Assembly (NCBI RefSeq): GCF_900107045.1
Contig: NZ_FNON01000001.1
Location: forward strand, 1,302,001-1,366,000
DNA: 64,000 nucleotides
Direction: 5' to 3'
Origin: Amycolatopsis xylanica
Lineage (GTDB): Bacteria; Actinomycetota; Actinomycetes; Mycobacteriales; Pseudonocardiaceae
Shown here piece by piece: positions 39,972 through 46,979 of this stretch (positions within the stretch are counted from its first letter, which is position 1; every line of letters starts with the position of its first letter). Made by a program: the position numbers and the translations under genes. The notes under the pieces are model-generated. The model worked only from the letters and a program-made list of their open reading frames with translations, made no database searches and was not told the origin of the DNA.

Positions 39972-40663
39972 TCACCGCCGTCGGCGTCGTGGTGCCCGCA
40001 CGCGACGAAGCCGGGCACAGCGCCGCCTGCCTGCGCTCGATCCGCCGGGCGCTGCTCGCGCTGCCACCTCATGTCGAGCGCGCCGTCTGCTTCGTCGCCG
40101 ACCGCTGCACCGACGGCACCACCGCCATCGCGAACGCGAGCGGCGCGCATCTGGTGGTCAACGAGCACGAGCTCACCATCGGCGAGGTGCGTGACCTCGG
40201 CTGCCGGACCGTGCTCTCGCTGCTGGCCAGGCATCCGCCCGCGAACATCCTGCTGCTGGGCACCGACGCCGACACGACCGTCGCGCCCGGCTGGGCTCGC
40301 GCGCATCTGGCCGCCGCCGACGCGGGCTGCCATGCCGTCGCGGGCACCGCCGAGCTGTCCGCCCCGTTCACCACCGCGCGCGTCGCGCATCGCTACCAGG
40401 CCATTCTCGACAGCGCGCGGCGTCACGACGGGCACGGCAACGTCTACGGCGCCAACCTCGGCGTCCGCGCCGACGCCTACCTCGCCGTCGGCGGGTTCCG
40501 CGCGCTGAGCACCGGCGAGGACCACGACCTGTGGCGCAGGCTCGGCGAGGCAGGCCACCGGCTGCGCTACGACAGCGCCGCCCAGGTCGTCACCAGCTCC
40601 CGGCTCACCGGCCGCGCGCCGCACGGGCTCGCCGCGCTGCTCCGCCGCCTGGAAACCGGCTAG
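39968..40663 (+). CDS. Family 2 glycosyltransferase
   Basis: 231 residues from a GTG at 39968 overlapping the previous stop codon (GTGA). GT-A fold: VGVVVPARDEAGHSAACLRS, the DxD-type metal site in LLLGTDADTTVAPGWARAH, acceptor segment GANLGVRADAYLAVGGF and GEDHDLWRRL. Cytoplasmic, no membrane helices. Completes the ACAD-like / PIG-L-methyltransferase / GT cassette. Confidence 0.9.
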   Translation: MITAVGVVVPARDEAGHSAACLRSIRRALLALPPHVERAVCFVADRCTDGTTAIANASGAHLVVNEHELTIGEVRDLGCRTVLSLLARHPPANILLLGTDADTTVAPGWARAHLAAADAGCHAVAGTAELSAPFTTARVAHRYQAILDSARRHDGHGNVYGANLGVRADAYLAVGGFRALSTGEDHDLWRRLGEAGHRLRYDSAAQVVTSSRLTGRAPHGLAALLRRLETG

Positions 40664-40671
40664 CCCTTCGG

Positions 40672-41712
40672 TCAGCTGAGCCGTTCCAGCACCTGCCGCG
40701 CGGGCAGCAGGATCGCGCCGAGCCCGAGTGTCGAGGTGAGGTCACCCGTCGGTGCCAGCAGATGCCGGTCGGCCTCGGCCAGCCGCTCACGGCAGCGGAC
40801 GAGATCGGGGGCGTGATCGTCGCCGATGGCGCGGACGGCGTCGGCGAGCGCGTCAAGCAAAGCCGCCGCGGCGTCGCGTGCGGCCGGTCCAGGATAGGTG
40901 GCCGGGTCGTCGCGGCCCGCCGCCGCGCGGAACGCGTCGACCAGCTGCCGCAACGGCGGCCACACCCCGACGAGTGTCGCGAGTGGACGCTCCGACCGGT
41001 CGTTGCGGCGCCGCAGGTTCAGCCACCGGCCCTCGCGGATCCACCCCATCGCGTCTTCGGCGGCGCCGACCAGGCTCTGCGCGTCACCCGCCTGCTCGAG
41101 CCACTCGCCGGCGTCCTCGTCGGCGCACATCAGCCGTGACGTCGACTCGAGCAGCCGCGCGAACGCGCGCGAAAGCCGGTCGGTGGCCGCCGCCAGCCGT
41201 TCGCCGTACAGCGGCGGCAGGATCACCGCGTTCACCGCCGCGCCGACCCCGGCGCCCAGCGCGGTCTCGGCCAGCCGGTCCACCAGCAGCGACTCCTGCG
41301 TCGCGCTGCCGTAGGAGATCAGCAGCAGCCCGGTGAGCCCGACCCAGACGCCCGACTCGCCCAGGCCGCGCCACGAACCGATGACCAACCCGACGAACAC
41401 CACGACCCCGAGCGCGACGGTCACCGACGGGATCGCCGTCGCGACGCCCGCCGCCAGCACCACACCGGCCGCGACCGAAGCGACCTGCTGCGCGAACCCG
41501 CGCACCGAGCGGTAGACCGTCGCCTCGACCAGGAACACCGCCGCGTACGGCGCCAGGAACGGCTGAGGAAGCTTAAGCACCGCCGTCGCCAGCACCCAGG
41601 CCACGACCGCGGCGAACGCGGCCTTCGCCGCCTGGACCAGGACGCGCCGCTCCTCGCCGGGAATCCGGCTGACGCGCCCGAACCAGGCCCCCAGCCGTCC
41701 CGCCGGGGTCAA
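40672..41712 (-). CDS. FUSC-family membrane protein (aromatic acid exporter-like)
   Basis: 346 residues from a TTG at 41712, overlapping the hemerythrin stop (TTGA). About six N-terminal helices (AAFAAVVAWVLATAVLKLPQ to ALGAGVGAAVNAVILPPLYG) followed by a long cytoplasmic helical domain, as in FUSC/YccS/AaeB proteins. Presumed efflux role. Convergent with the glycosyltransferase, 8 nt between stops. Confidence 0.88.
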   Translation of the reverse strand: MTPAGRLGAWFGRVSRIPGEERRVLVQAAKAAFAAVVAWVLATAVLKLPQPFLAPYAAVFLVEATVYRSVRGFAQQVASVAAGVVLAAGVATAIPSVTVALGVVVFVGLVIGSWRGLGESGVWVGLTGLLLISYGSATQESLLVDRLAETALGAGVGAAVNAVILPPLYGERLAAATDRLSRAFARLLESTSRLMCADEDAGEWLEQAGDAQSLVGAAEDAMGWIREGRWLNLRRRNDRSERPLATLVGVWPPLRQLVDAFRAAAGRDDPATYPGPAARDAAAALLDALADAVRAIGDDHAPDLVRCRERLAEADRHLLAPTGDLTSTLGLGAILLPARQVLERLS

Positions 41713-42185
41713 GCGCGGGCGCTGGGCAGCTTCAGCGGGTCACGCGGCGCGTCGGCCTTGGCCTCGATCATCCGCGCCCCGAGCTCCTGCAGTGCCTTGC
41801 GGCCCATCGCCTTGCGCACCTCCGGGAACCACTCGTCCTCTTCCTCTTCGACGTGATGCCGCACGTTCTCGATCAGCACGGTCACCTTCGCGTCGAACCG
41901 CTCGTCCTCGGGGGACATCCCGGCGAGCTCGGACAGCATCCACACCACCACGTGATGCTCCTCGACGCTTTCGAGCACGTGATCCTTCGTGTCGGGCGCC
42001 GCTTCGCGCGCCGCCGGGTAGAAAATCTCCTCCTCGATGTGGGCGTGCACGGTCAGCTCTTCGATGATCGAGTCGGCTATCTCGCGTTTCTCGCCGGAAT
42101 CCTCCGACTTCTCGAACCGCTTGAACAGCTTCTCCACCGTCTTGTGGTCTTCCTTCAACAGCACGATCGCGTCGGTCGACACCAC
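41709..42185 (-). CDS. Hemerythrin-like (HHE domain) protein
   Basis: 158 residues. Helical di-iron or His-rich bundle with DAIVLLKEDHKTVEKLFKRF, LTVHAHIEEEIFYPAARE, SVEEHHVVVWMLSEL and NVRHHVEEEEDEWFPEVRK; ligating His/Glu pairs recur in each helix. Probably senses or buffers oxygen, iron or nitric oxide. Middle gene of the minus-strand operon flavodoxin - hemerythrin - FUSC. Confidence 0.92.
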   Translation of the reverse strand: MVSTDAIVLLKEDHKTVEKLFKRFEKSEDSGEKREIADSIIEELTVHAHIEEEIFYPAAREAAPDTKDHVLESVEEHHVVVWMLSELAGMSPEDERFDAKVTVLIENVRHHVEEEEDEWFPEVRKAMGRKALQELGARMIEAKADAPRDPLKLPSARA

Positions 42186-42198
42186 GCCTCCAGGGTTT

Positions 42199-42804
42199 CT
42201 AGGACTGCACCGGATAGGGCTGCCCGGCCAGCAGCCGGGCCAGATGCGCCGCGTTGGCGGCGGCCGTCTTGGTCATCCCGTCGACCGCCTCGGGCGTCTC
42301 GCCGAGGTCGTTGTAGTCCTTGGGATCGGTGATCGTGGAGTTCCAGTAGGTGCAGCCGTTGGCGGGAATGGCGAAGCCGATGTCGTCGAGCGCCTGATAG
42401 CAGTCCGCGACGATCTTGTGCGCGCCGTCCTCGTTGCCGACCACGGCCACGAGCGCGACCTTGCCGGACATGGACTTGCGGCCGTCCTCATCGGTTTCGG
42501 ACAGTTCGGCGTCGAGCCGCTCCAGCACCCGGTGCGCGATGCTCTACGGATGCCCGAGCCAGGTCGGCGTCGCCAGGATCAGGATGTCCGCCGCCAGCAG
42601 CTTCTGGCGCAGGCCCGGCCATTGGTCGCCGCCGCCCATGTCGGTCTCGACACCGGGCGAGATCTCGTAGTCGGCCGCGCGGACGCACTCGCCTTTGACG
42701 TCGAGCCCGGCGAGCGCGTCGAGCAGCTGGTTGGCCAGCAGCTCACTGCTCGACGGTGACGGCGACTTCTTCAGGCTGCAGGTCAGTGCCAGCGCGGTGG
42801 TCAT
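42199..42804 (-). pseudogene. Flavodoxin-family NAD(P)H-dependent oxidoreductase, interrupted by an amber codon
   Basis: Conceptual product about 201 residues: MTTALALTCSLKKSPSPSSS at the start, ILILATPTWLGHP (flavin-binding) and, after a TAG at 42546-42544, SIAHRVLERLDAELSETDED, MSGKVALVAVVGNEDGAH and CTYWNSTITDPKDYND. Both halves are in the same frame, so a single substitution (probably TCG to TAG) broke the gene. Reading-frame integrity elsewhere suggests a recent loss or a sequencing error. It is the first gene of the operon with hemerythrin and FUSC. Confidence 0.85.
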
Positions 42805-42833
42805 GAGCGTTCCTCGAATTCCATCTGGCTGCG

Positions 42834-42859
42834 ATTCCCGCTGGCCGGTCCGCTCAAAC
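42834..42859 (-). promoter_or_regulatory. Sigma-B/F-type promoter, flavodoxin-hemerythrin-FUSC operon
   Basis: Minus strand: GTTT (42859-42856), 16-nt spacer, GGGAAT (42839-42834). Confidence 0.5.
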
Positions 42860-42861
42860 AC

Positions 42862-42886
42862 GGTTAATCGGTCACCCAGGGGGTAT
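42862..42886 (+). promoter_or_regulatory. Sigma-B/F-type promoter, DUF4383 gene
   Basis: GGTT (42862-42865), 15-nt spacer, GGGTAT (42881-42886); ATG at 42918 with GAAAGGA SD. Almost abuts the opposite promoter. Confidence 0.65.
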
Positions 42887-42917
42887 CCGCAGCGGGACCA
42901 CGACGAAAGGACCGACC

Positions 42918-43325
42918 ATGCCGCTTACCCGATTGCTCATGCTGGTGATCGGAGTGGTCTACCTCGCGGCCGGCGTGCTGGGGTTCGTTCTGGCGCCCGA
43001 GCCGATGTCCGCGGTCGGCCACCAGCCGTCCAACGCCGTCTGGATCTTCACTGTCAGCGGTACCCAGAACCTGTTGCACACCCTCCTCGGCGCGCTCGCG
43101 CTGCTGTCGTCGTTCAAGGAGATCCACGCGCGCGCCTTCGCGTGGGTGGGCTTCTGCGTGCTGCTCGGTTTCACCGCGTACGGCGTCCTGGCCGCGAGCA
43201 CGCAGCGTGAAGGCGACGCCGCGCTGAACATCAACTGGCCGGACAACGTGCTGCACCTGGCCTCCGCGCTCGTATGCCTCGCCGCCGCGACGGTGGCGAG
43301 CCGCCAGCGCGCCGATCAGACGTGA
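42918..43325 (+). CDS. DUF4383 membrane protein
   Basis: 135 residues, four hydrophobic segments (LMLVIGVVYLAAGVLGFVLA, LLHTLLGALALLSSF, AWVGFCVLLGFTAYGVLAA, LASALVCLAAATVAS). The NLLHTLLGALAL and NWPDNVLHLASAL histidine motifs match DUF4383. Function unknown; DUF4383 genes are often stress-induced in actinobacteria. Its end overlaps the convergent CocE gene by 10 nt. Confidence 0.88.
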   Translation: MPLTRLLMLVIGVVYLAAGVLGFVLAPEPMSAVGHQPSNAVWIFTVSGTQNLLHTLLGALALLSSFKEIHARAFAWVGFCVLLGFTAYGVLAASTQREGDAALNINWPDNVLHLASALVCLAAATVASRQRADQT

Positions 43326-45340
43326 TCGCGGGGCACACGGCGATGCCAGTTGCGTGAGTAGGCCCGGCGGTCGCCGTCGAAGCCGTCGAGCTGGGCGTCG
43401 ATGACGAACTCGGCAGGCGTGCAGGTGACCCGCGTGCGGGTTTCGGTCCGGCAGCTCCACTCGCCGCGGGCGAAGGTCATGCTCCAGGAGGTCTCCGCGG
43501 CCGGTGAGGAGAAGTCGTCGGCGACCCAGCTGTAGCGCTCGACGACCCGGCGGGTGACCTCGAGGTCGATGTCGTCGAACCGGAGCACGCCCGCGTCCTT
43601 CACGATCTCCAGCGCCGACCGGTAGTCCACCAGGTCACGCGACACCGTCCAGCGCTGTTCTTCCGGCGTCAGCTGGGTGGTGGCCAGCGGTTCGGCGCCC
43701 TCGGGCTCGCCGAACGGGCGGGCGGACACCTCGTCGGCCTCGGCGACCGGGCGCACCGGCAGCGTCAGCGCCGACTGTCCGGTGTGGACGGTGAGCATCG
43801 CGGGCTCCGGCGGCGGCCAGGCGAGCGGCCAGTACGAGGTCGACAGCGACAGCCGGATCCGGTGCCCCGCCGGGAACGCCTGTGCGACGGCGTTGAGCTC
43901 CACCGCGACCTCGTAACGCTCGCCCGGCTCCACCGGCGCCGGGTCCTCGTGGCCGTCGCGGTGGGTGAGGTTGAGCAGGCCGTAGGTGACCCGGGTGGCG
44001 CGCCCGTCCGGCGCGACATCCGACAGCCGCGCCGCGACCATGGCGACCGGCTTGTCCGCCGACACGGTGAGCCGCACGATCGGCGAACCGAGGATCTCAC
44101 AGCGCTCGGTGAGCACGTCGGTGTCGAACACGAGCGAGCCGCCGTCCTCCTCACGCTGGTCGTAGGGCAGGTCGGGCGGAGCGCTGTACGAGGCCCACTT
44201 CCCGGCGAACTGGCCCACCGACAGGGGCGACTCGACCGCCAGGTCCTCCTCGGCGACGGTCTCACCTGGCCGGGCGATCCGATGCCGCGCGAGCCGGTGT
44301 TCCGACGGCTTGACGTGCGGCGAAGGCCAGCTGGGTTCCCCGACCCAGCGGCCCGGACGGTCCTCGTAGGACGTCGACGGCGGCACGCTGTCCTGCATCC
44401 AGGTGCGCAGCATCGGGCCGTCCATGACGGCGTTCTCCTCGCCCTTGAGCCAGTGATCCCACCAGCGCACGACCTCCTGCAGATAGCCGATCGCCGGTCC
44501 CGGCTCGCCGAGATGCGGATACTTGTGCGACCACGGCCCGATCAGGCCCTTGCGCGGCACGTCCAGCCCGGCGAGCAGCCGCGTGACGGCGTTGGAGTAG
44601 CCGTCGGCCCAGCCGCTCGACGCCAATACCGGCACCTGGACGTCGCCGTAGTTCTCACACACCGAAGCGTGGCGCCAGTACTCGTCGCGCCGCTGATGGC
44701 TCAGCCAGTTCTCGGCCCACAGCGAGCAGTTCTCCAGCCGCTCCAGCCACAGTTCACGCCAGCGGTCGCCGACGAGCGCGGGGTCCGGCGGCAGCGTCGC
44801 GTAGGCGAACATGGTCGACGCCTCGGCCACGTTGTCCGAAAGCAGGCAGCCGCCCATGTAATGCATGTCGTCGGCGTACCGGTCGTCGGTGAACGACGAG
44901 ATGACGATCGCGCGCAGGCTCGGCGGCTTGCGCGCGGCCACCTGCAGCGAGGTGAACGCGCCCCACGAGATGCCCATCATCCCGGTGTTGCCGTCACACC
45001 ACGGCTGGGCGGCGATCCACTCCAGCACGTCCTCGGCGTCGAGCTGCTCCCGTTCGAGGTACTCGTCGGCGAGCACACCCTCGGACTCCCCGGTCCCGCG
45101 CATGTCGACGCGCACGCAGGCGTAGCCGTGCCCGGCCAGGTACGGGTGATGGATCGAGTCGCGCACGGCGGTGAGGTCCCTTTTCCGGTACGGGATGTAC
45201 TCCAGCACCGCGGGCACCGGCTGGTCGTCGGAACTGACCGGGCGCCAGAGCCGGGCGGCCAGCCGGACACCGTCCGAGACCGGGATCCAGAGATGTTCCT
45301 CTTCGGTGATCTGGTGCGGAAGCGAGGTCACCGTGCGCAT
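43316..45340 (-). CDS. CocE/NonD-family hydrolase
   Basis: 674 residues. Alpha/beta-hydrolase with nucleophile elbow MGISWGAFTSLQVAA, acid near LASSGWADGYSNAV and His in GPWSHKYPHLG, then a C-terminal jelly-roll domain (from about residue 350) as in X-Pro dipeptidyl peptidases and cocaine esterase. Lacks a signal peptide. Acts on acyl esters or amides; substrate unknown. Upstream region has a sigma-B-type promoter. Confidence 0.92.
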   Translation of the reverse strand: MRTVTSLPHQITEEEHLWIPVSDGVRLAARLWRPVSSDDQPVPAVLEYIPYRKRDLTAVRDSIHHPYLAGHGYACVRVDMRGTGESEGVLADEYLEREQLDAEDVLEWIAAQPWCDGNTGMMGISWGAFTSLQVAARKPPSLRAIVISSFTDDRYADDMHYMGGCLLSDNVAEASTMFAYATLPPDPALVGDRWRELWLERLENCSLWAENWLSHQRRDEYWRHASVCENYGDVQVPVLASSGWADGYSNAVTRLLAGLDVPRKGLIGPWSHKYPHLGEPGPAIGYLQEVVRWWDHWLKGEENAVMDGPMLRTWMQDSVPPSTSYEDRPGRWVGEPSWPSPHVKPSEHRLARHRIARPGETVAEEDLAVESPLSVGQFAGKWASYSAPPDLPYDQREEDGGSLVFDTDVLTERCEILGSPIVRLTVSADKPVAMVAARLSDVAPDGRATRVTYGLLNLTHRDGHEDPAPVEPGERYEVAVELNAVAQAFPAGHRIRLSLSTSYWPLAWPPPEPAMLTVHTGQSALTLPVRPVAEADEVSARPFGEPEGAEPLATTQLTPEEQRWTVSRDLVDYRSALEIVKDAGVLRFDDIDLEVTRRVVERYSWVADDFSSPAAETSWSMTFARGEWSCRTETRTRVTCTPAEFVIDAQLDGFDGDRRAYSRNWHRRVPRDHV

Positions 45341-45381
45341 AAAGCGTTACTCCTCCTTGATCGCTCACGTTGGCGCACCGG

Positions 45382-45407
45382 TTACCCGCGACCGGCCCGC
45401 TTCAACC
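45382..45407 (-). promoter_or_regulatory. Sigma-B/F-type promoter, CocE-type hydrolase
   Basis: Minus strand: GGTT (45407-45404), 16-nt spacer, GGGTAA (45387-45382). Confidence 0.45.
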
Positions 45408-45481
45408 GGGGCGAGCGCCGCTTCGGCCCGTGCGGCAGAGTTGAGGAGGAGAATCTGCCCCGTGTTCGCAGGAGTGGCGCC

Positions 45482-45805
45482 ATGATCCTGATCAACATCA
45501 AGTTCCCCATCCGGCCCGACAAGATCGACGAGTGGCTGGAACTGGCCACCGCCTACGCCAAGGACGTCAACGCCGAGGAAGGCTGCCTGTTCTTCCAGTT
45601 CTCCCGCAGCCTCACCGACGAGAACGAGTTCATCTGCATCGAAGGCTTCAAGGACGCCGAAGCAGGCGCCGCGCACGTCAAGCATCCGTACGTGAAGAAG
45701 TTCTTCGAGGCCGCGCCGGACCTGGTCTCGGCCCAGCCGCAGATCATCTACCTCGACGCGCCGCACGACGGCTTCGGCCCGATGGGCGAGATCCAGCCGC
45801 GCTGA
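45482..45805 (+). CDS. Putative quinol monooxygenase (ABM family)
   Basis: 107 residues (MILINIKFPIRPDKIDEWLE ...). Typical ABM fold with DVNAEEGCLFFQFSRSL, FICIEGFKDAEAGAAHVKHP and YVKKFFEAAPDLV, which resembles YgiN-type quinol monooxygenases. Cofactor-free. Divergent from the CocE gene and followed by a family B palindrome. Confidence 0.88.
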   Translation: MILINIKFPIRPDKIDEWLELATAYAKDVNAEEGCLFFQFSRSLTDENEFICIEGFKDAEAGAAHVKHPYVKKFFEAAPDLVSAQPQIIYLDAPHDGFGPMGEIQPR

Positions 45806-45812
45806 CCCTCCA

Positions 45813-45862
45813 GGGTCGTGAGTGCTGCGGCCGGTTCTAACCGGCCGCAGCACTCACGACCC
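45813..45862. repeat. Family B palindromic element, perfect copy
   Basis: 50-nt perfect palindrome with 24-nt arms (GGGTCGTGAGTGCTGCGGCC then GGTT) around CT. Lies 8 nt after the monooxygenase stop and 18 nt before the TetR start, so it could work as a terminator/attenuator between them. Confidence 0.85.
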
Positions 45863-45880
45863 CCGTGCCAAGATGGCCGG

Positions 45881-46540
45881 ATGCCACCACGGACGCGCAG
45901 GTCGGAGGCGCTCACCCGGCAACGCATCGTCGACGCCGCCATCGAGTTGCTCGACACGACCGGCGACGCCGGGCTGACCTTCCGTACGCTGACCGAACGG
46001 CTCGCCACCGGGCCCGGAGCGATCTATTGGCATGTGGCGAACAAGGGTGAGCTGCTGGCCGCCGCGACCGAGGCCCTCGTCACCGCCGCGCTGCCCGCCG
46101 ACCTGCCTGGCGGGATCCACGGCGTCGCGCTCGGGCTCTTTGACGCGATCAGCGCGCATCCATGGCTCGCGACGCAACTCGCCACCCAGCTCTCGCGCAG
46201 CCCGTCGAAGTCCGTGACACCGCTGATCTTCGAGGCCATCGGCAGGGAGGTCCGCGCGCTGGACGTGCCCGACGGCGACCAGTTCATCGCCGCGTCCGCG
46301 CTGCTGCACTACATTCTCGGCGCCGCCGGCCAGAACGCCGCCAACGCCCGCGTGGCCGGGAGCGGGACCGAACGGGCCGAGTTCCTCAACTCGGTGTCGA
46401 AGGCGTGGGAGCAACTCGACCCCGACGACTATCCGTTCACCAGGGCCGTCGCCGCCCAGATGCGCGAGCACGACGACCGCGAGCAGTTCCTCGCCGGGAT
46501 CGATCTCATCCTCGCGGGCATCACCGCGCGCGAGCGATGA
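45881..46540 (+). CDS. TetR-family regulator (TetR_C-like)
   Basis: 219 residues. HTH region GLTFRTLTERLATGPGAIYW, HVANKGELLAAATEAL; the C-terminal domain is helical with a ligand pocket. Upstream monooxygenase on the same strand may be its target, but the palindrome separates them. The ATG at 45881 was chosen because it places the HTH near residue 40 as usual. Confidence 0.88.
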   Translation: MPPRTRRSEALTRQRIVDAAIELLDTTGDAGLTFRTLTERLATGPGAIYWHVANKGELLAAATEALVTAALPADLPGGIHGVALGLFDAISAHPWLATQLATQLSRSPSKSVTPLIFEAIGREVRALDVPDGDQFIAASALLHYILGAAGQNAANARVAGSGTERAEFLNSVSKAWEQLDPDDYPFTRAVAAQMREHDDREQFLAGIDLILAGITARER

Positions 46541-46574
46541 GGGTGGGGGCACCGCAGCGGCGCCCCCACCCTCA
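46538..46574. terminator. Bidirectional hairpin terminator
   Basis: Perfect 13-bp stem TGAGGGTGGGGGC / GCCCCCACCCTCA with an 11-nt loop; begins on the TetR stop codon and ends shortly before the stop of the convergent secreted-protein gene. Confidence 0.8.
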
Positions 46575-46582
46575 GGATTCAC

Positions 46583-46951
46583 TCAGAGCCACCGTCCACA
46601 GTGGCGGCTCTGGTCACAGGCACGCACCCGCACCGTCTTGATGACCGTGCCGCCGGTCTTCTCGACCCTGCCGTTCAGCAGATGGTCGACATGGCCGTCG
46701 ATCTCGACGTCGAGCTCGATACCCGCCTGCGTGCGCGTAGTCTCCCAGCTCACGTACGAACGGCCGTGGTTGCCGTTGTTCCAGGCCAAGGCCACCTCCG
46801 CGGCGGCGGAGCCGTCGGGCAGCGCCGGGTGGAGGTTGTAGCTCTTACTGGTCCCGCCGTGCGGCGGCTCCAGGGCCTGCGCGGCGGTGGCCGCGCCCAG
46901 CGTCAGCGCCACGGCGCCGGCCAGCCCGACGGCGAATCGGGTCTTGATCAT
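46583..46951 (-). CDS. Small secreted protein
   Basis: 122 residues. Signal peptide MIKTRFAVGLAGAVALTLGA, cleavage near AQA-LEPP; C-terminal cysteines in RACDQSRHCGRWL. Beta-rich mature part; family not recognised. 28 nt downstream of the subtilisin-like protease gene on the same strand, so possibly co-transcribed. Confidence 0.75.
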   Translation of the reverse strand: MIKTRFAVGLAGAVALTLGAATAAQALEPPHGGTSKSYNLHPALPDGSAAAEVALAWNNGNHGRSYVSWETTRTQAGIELDVEIDGHVDHLLNGRVEKTGGTVIKTVRVRACDQSRHCGRWL

Positions 46952-46979
46952 CTTTCCTCATTTCCTCGTGGACAGAATT

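Noticed and set aside
37735..40663. Mycothiol (mshA-D) biosynthetic genes
   Set aside because: PIG-L and GT are present, but the GT is a GT2 rather than MshA-like GT4, and neither ligase nor acetyltransferase is in the cassette.
43784..45481. Long open frame on plus upstream of the monooxygenase
   Set aside because: Antisense to the CocE-type hydrolase; only the last 107 codons (from 45482) form a real protein.
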